Origin: Pyropia haitanensis
Taxonomy: Eukaryota; Rhodophyta; Bangiophyceae; Bangiales; Bangiaceae
Assembly: GCA_008729055.1 (NCBI GenBank)
Contig: SDUX01000005.1
Location: 3,681,062 to 3,745,061, forward strand
Length of the DNA stretch: 64,000 nt
Direction: 5' to 3'
The translations under genes and the position numbers were made by a program. Numbering within the stretch: position 1 is the first letter of the stretch; the number at the start of each line of letters is the position of its first letter. Below are positions 61,234 through 64,000 of this stretch, in pieces. Below the pieces are notes generated by a model. That model did not search any database, was not told where the DNA came from, and saw nothing but the letters and a program-made list of their open reading frames with translations.

Positions 61234-61281
61234 ACCCACAACGGATTAGTAGCCCACCTACACGACGGATCCGTTGTGGGT
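61234..61281 (-). repeat. 48-bp palindromic-ended element, right copy
   Basis: Arms ACCCACAACGGAT and ATCCGTTGTGGGT are perfect inverses. The interior is the inverse of the copy at 52623. It ends about 330 bp before the SAM50 start codon. Confidence 0.85.
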
Positions 61282-61615
61282 CGTTTTCTTTGGAATACTA
61301 CCTCCATTTTCGCGACCATGCCAGGTTTCTCGGCTGTATCCGGCCGACAGACTGAACCACGTGGTGGCGGCCAATATGTACGTGGATCGCCGCCGTCCCG
61401 GCGCACGCCTGGGCCGTCGCCGTTCTTGTCGACAACATCGCCGTGCCCCGCCTTGCCTTACCCTCCCCTCTGCCCCCCCCACCTCCCCGCCCCTCTGCCT
61501 CCCCCACCTCCCCCCCCCCCCCCCCCCCCTTATCGCTGCCGCCGCCCTCACCGCCGCTGCCGCCGCTGCGCCCGCCCCGCCCCCCCCCGGGCGTTCGCGT
61601 CCAGCCCCCGTCACC

Positions 61616-62131
61616 ATGTCGGTGTTCGGCTTTGGACTGGGCCCCCCGCCCGCCCCCGGCGACAGCCGTGACGCCCACGGCAGTGGCGGTGGCGGCAGCG
61701 GCGGCGGTGGCGACGCGGGTGGTGGCAGCGGCGGTGGTGGTGGGGGCGGAGGCGGCGGCGGCGGTGGTGGTGGGGGTGGTGGGGGCGGCGGCACCGACGT
61801 GGACGCGCTCCTGGCTCAGCCGCTCGCGCTCGGCACCGTCCACCTGTCGGGCCTGGTGCGCACCCGCGAGGCGTTTGTGCGGCGGGTGCTGGCGTCGGCG
61901 CTCGCCGACACGGCCGCCGCGTCGGCGGCCGAGGCGGCGGCGGCGGCGGCGGCCGCCCCAGCGGCGCCAAAGGCCGAGCCCGCGGCGGGTCCGCCCGGCC
62001 CCGCCGCCACTGGCCCGACATTTGGCGACGCTATCGAGGGCCTCTCCGAGGCGGTCGAGCGGCTGCGATCCACCGGCGCGTTTGCGTCGGTTACGGCGGT
62101 GCTGGACGAGGCGCCGCCGGGAGCGGCTGCG

Positions 62132-62163
<32 letters not shown>

Positions 62164-63593
62164 GGCGACCGCCCCGCGCGTCGCGGACGTGCGGGTGGAC
62201 GTGGTGGAGCGCAAGCTCTACGCCCTCCAGACGACGACGAGCGTGGAGGGCAGCGGCGAGCGGCAGGCGAGCTTGGAGGGCAAGCTCCGCTGGCGGAATG
62301 TGTTTGGCAACGCTGAGGAGCTGGCGCTGTCGGCAGAATGGTAGGTTCTCGGGGGGCAATGGTGGGTGTGGAAGAGGGCCAAGGGAGGAAGGAGGCGGGC
62401 GGGGCAGTGGGTGGGTTTGTACGAAGTGGTGGACTCCTGACATTCCCGTGCCGTACTCTTCCGCCCATGGGCGCCCCTTCGCTGGTTTTTGCGCTGCTTT
62501 TGTACTGCCATTCCACTTGGGCGCTCCCCCCCGACTCTCCCCGGCTCCTCTGTCGCCCTCCCGACTCCCGCAGGTGGGGTAGCGGGAGCACCCCCCTGTC
62601 GTCCCTCCCGACGGCCACCCCCTCCTTCTCGCTCGAGTCGACGCTGACGACCCCCTTCCCCGTCTCCGGCGTCGCCGCCGCGACGCTGCGCGCGCACCAA
62701 ACGACGGCCAACCACGCAGCTGCGTCGTCCTACACGCTCGTCTCGCGGGGGATCTCCCTGTCAGCCGACACGTTCCGCGCGGGCACCTTCACCGCCGCCA
62801 CCACCGTCCGGACGCTCACCGACCTCTCCCCCGCGGCGTCCCTGTCCGTGCGCGAGGAGGCGGGCACTTCCACCCTCACCGCCCTCACCCACACCATTGA
62901 GGCCGACACCCGCGACAGCGCGGTCGGGCCGACCACCGGCTGGCGGGCGGGGCTGACGTCGTCGCTCGCGGGGCTGCTGCGGGGGCTCGGCGATGTCCGT
63001 CACGCGCGCTTCGAGGCGGACGCGCAGGGCCACGCGCCCGTTGGCGCGTCAGGCATCACCGCGTCGGTGGCGGTGCGGGCGGGCGCGGCGGTGCCGTGGG
63101 GGGGGACCCAGCCATCCGCCTCGCCGACCGCTTCTACTTGGGTGGCCCGGCCAGCCTCCGCGGTTTTGCGGTCCGCGGGGTGGGGCCGGTGGATGGGAAG
63201 GACGCGCTGGGGGGGGACCTCTACTACGCGGCCACCGCGATGCTGACGGGGCCCTCCCCGCGGGGCGGGGGGAACGGCCACCCAGGTTCCGCGGGCGGGG
63301 CGGGCCTCGCCGCGGCGCTGCAGGTGCGGCCGCACCTGTTTGTGACGGCGGGGGATGTGGGCAACGTGGGCGCCGTCGGGCGGGCCCTGCGTGCCCGCGC
63401 GGGCGTTGCCGACGCCGCGCGTGGCGTGGCGGCTGGCGTGGTGGCGGGCGCGCGGGTGGCGGTGGGGGTGGGCCTGGCGGTGCAGTGCGCGCTCGGGCGC
63501 GTCGAGGTCAACGCGGTGCGGGTGGTGCGGGCGGCGGCGAGTGACACGGTCAGCGGGGGGCTGCAGCTGGGGCTCATGCAGTCGTTTGGATGA
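61616..63593 (+). CDS. SAM50: SAM50/TOB55-like Omp85 outer-membrane beta-barrel assembly protein (two exons, one apparent frameshift)
   Basis: Sam50 inserts beta-barrel proteins into the mitochondrial outer membrane. ATG 61616 (CACCATGT) begins MSVFGFGLGPPPAP and a Gly-rich linker, then one POTRA domain (VHLSGLVRTREAFVRRVL, IEGLSEAVERLRSTGAFASV, RVDVVERKLYALQTTTSVEG). Exon 1 ends in SAEW at 62340 with donor GTAGGT; exon 2 starts at 62574 after CCCGCAG. The barrel follows (TLVSRGISLSADTF) with the family motif RFYLGGPASLRGFAVRGVGP, then GGDLYYAATAM and C-terminal GGLQLGLMQSFG, TGA 63593. At a G8 run (about 63096-63105) the frame moves by one base, so a G is missing here or was miscounted. One POTRA favours mitochondrial Sam50 over three-POTRA plastid Toc75/OEP80. 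The Gly-rich linkers look like local GC expansion. Confidence 0.85.
62341..62573 (+). other. Spliceosomal intron of the SAM50-like gene
   Basis: 233 bp from GTAGGT to CCCGCAG. Splicing joins TG to G, giving Trp-Trp-Gly across the junction and a continuous frame on both sides. In-frame stop codons and loss of similarity inside support an intron. Confidence 0.8.
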
Positions 63594-64000
63594 GGGGCGC
63601 GCGCGTGTTGGTGGGGTGGCGGGTAGAGGAGGGGGTAGGTGGGGCGGGGGCGGCAGGACTCCCGTCGAGGATTGCAGGCAGGAGGGTAACGGCGGTAGGA
63701 GAGGTGGATAGGGGGCGGGGGGGGGACGTAGCGCCGTGCCGGCTTGACCCAACTCTTTTGACCCACTTGGGACCCGACCGCTTCCCACCTCGCGCCCAGC
63801 CTGAGCCTCCCAAAGGCGGCTGTCCAAGGACGGGGCACCTGCAACGCACGCGCGCCGCCCTGTTCACTCGACGGGAACCGGTGCCCTTGGTCAGGGATGG
63901 TTCCCCTTGGGGAGGCGTGTGCCGCGCGGGGCTGTGTGGGTGGCGCTCGCTTTGGGGGATGGCCGCGCGCCCAACGGTCACTCCGCCGTGCGCCCTTCCT
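63594..64000. other. 3' flank of SAM50-like gene, no gene seen
   Basis: GC-rich with a poly-G run near 63716-63724. No AATAAA and no further coding frame recognised before the window ends. Confidence 0.45.

Larger units (their letters stand above)
52623..61281. repeat. Large diverged inverted repeat (palindrome) carrying nested insertions
   Basis: Core arms 55335-56557 and 56711-60445 are inverse copies at many checked points: 56486-56557 with 56711-56779, 56400-56486 with 58780-58860, 55900-56100 with 59172-59390, 55495-55780 with 59500-59790, and 55335-55490 with 60296-60445. The spacer is about 150 bp. Outer limits are inferred from an inverted 48-bp pair at 52623 and 61234 and weak similarity between them. 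A 2.0-kb copia element and a 0.5-kb block lengthen the right arm; CCG expansion lengthens the left. Confidence 0.82.

Noticed and set aside
61443..62582. 379-codon plus and 381-codon minus frames over the SAM50 exon
   Set aside because: Shadow frames of the Gly-rich and GC-rich coding exon; the SAM50 frame has the POTRA and barrel motifs and the splice sites.

Overview
This window is eukaryotic nuclear DNA. The evidence is spliceosomal introns (a good GT...AG intron in the SAM50 gene), eukaryote-only transposon families (PIF/Harbinger, Ty1/copia, a DIRS-superfamily element, a Crypton-like tyrosine recombinase), a mitochondrial SAM50/Omp85 gene and an exon resembling site-1 protease. Most of the window is very GC-rich with long poly-G/poly-C tracts and CCG/GGC low complexity. 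That style suits some algae (for example red algae or other GC-rich protists), but I cannot name the organism. Gene density is low. Most recognisable coding sequence is transposon-derived or broken, as expected of a heterochromatic, possibly subtelomeric region.

Layout. 1-5.3 kb: a PIF/Harbinger transposase pseudogene running off the left edge, a second decayed ORF and three minisatellites (55, 27 and 22 bp periods). 5.37-9.69 kb: a 4.3 kb PAT/Ngaro-type (DIRS superfamily) element with split direct repeats A1...B1-A2-B2. It has a frameshifted gag, a pol that has lost the reverse-transcriptase core, and an intact 325-aa tyrosine recombinase ORF. 9.7-20.1 kb: GC-rich sequence with a decayed unknown ORF, an orphan site-1-protease-like exon, paired hairpins and a Crypton-like recombinase pseudogene. 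20.5-22.8 kb: a lower-GC, diverged tandem satellite of about 215 bp that ends next to a short TTAGGG-like tract and a 126-bp GC-rich tandem repeat.

25,029-50,667: the dominant feature, a head-to-tail array of about 15.7 near-identical 1,636-bp units. Each carries, on the minus strand, a 463-codon open frame for an unrecognised basic protein with CxxC/His clusters. A few diagnostic variants show that copies 7-10 and copies 12-15 are a duplicated block (five-unit period, about 8.18 kb). The array therefore evolves by unequal exchange, in the manner of coding macrosatellites.

50.7-61.3 kb: small inverted-repeat elements, a 2.1 kb CCG tract and a large diverged inverted repeat (core arms of about 1.2 kb, probably extending to 52.6 and 61.3 kb). 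A very young, internally deleted copia element (244-bp LTRs with one mismatch, target duplication ATACA) sits in the right arm. The left arm still shows the pre-insertion sequence. 61.6-63.6 kb: a SAM50-like outer-membrane assembly gene on the plus strand, two exons, with an apparent frameshift at a G8 homopolymer. It is the only clearly conventional cellular gene here.
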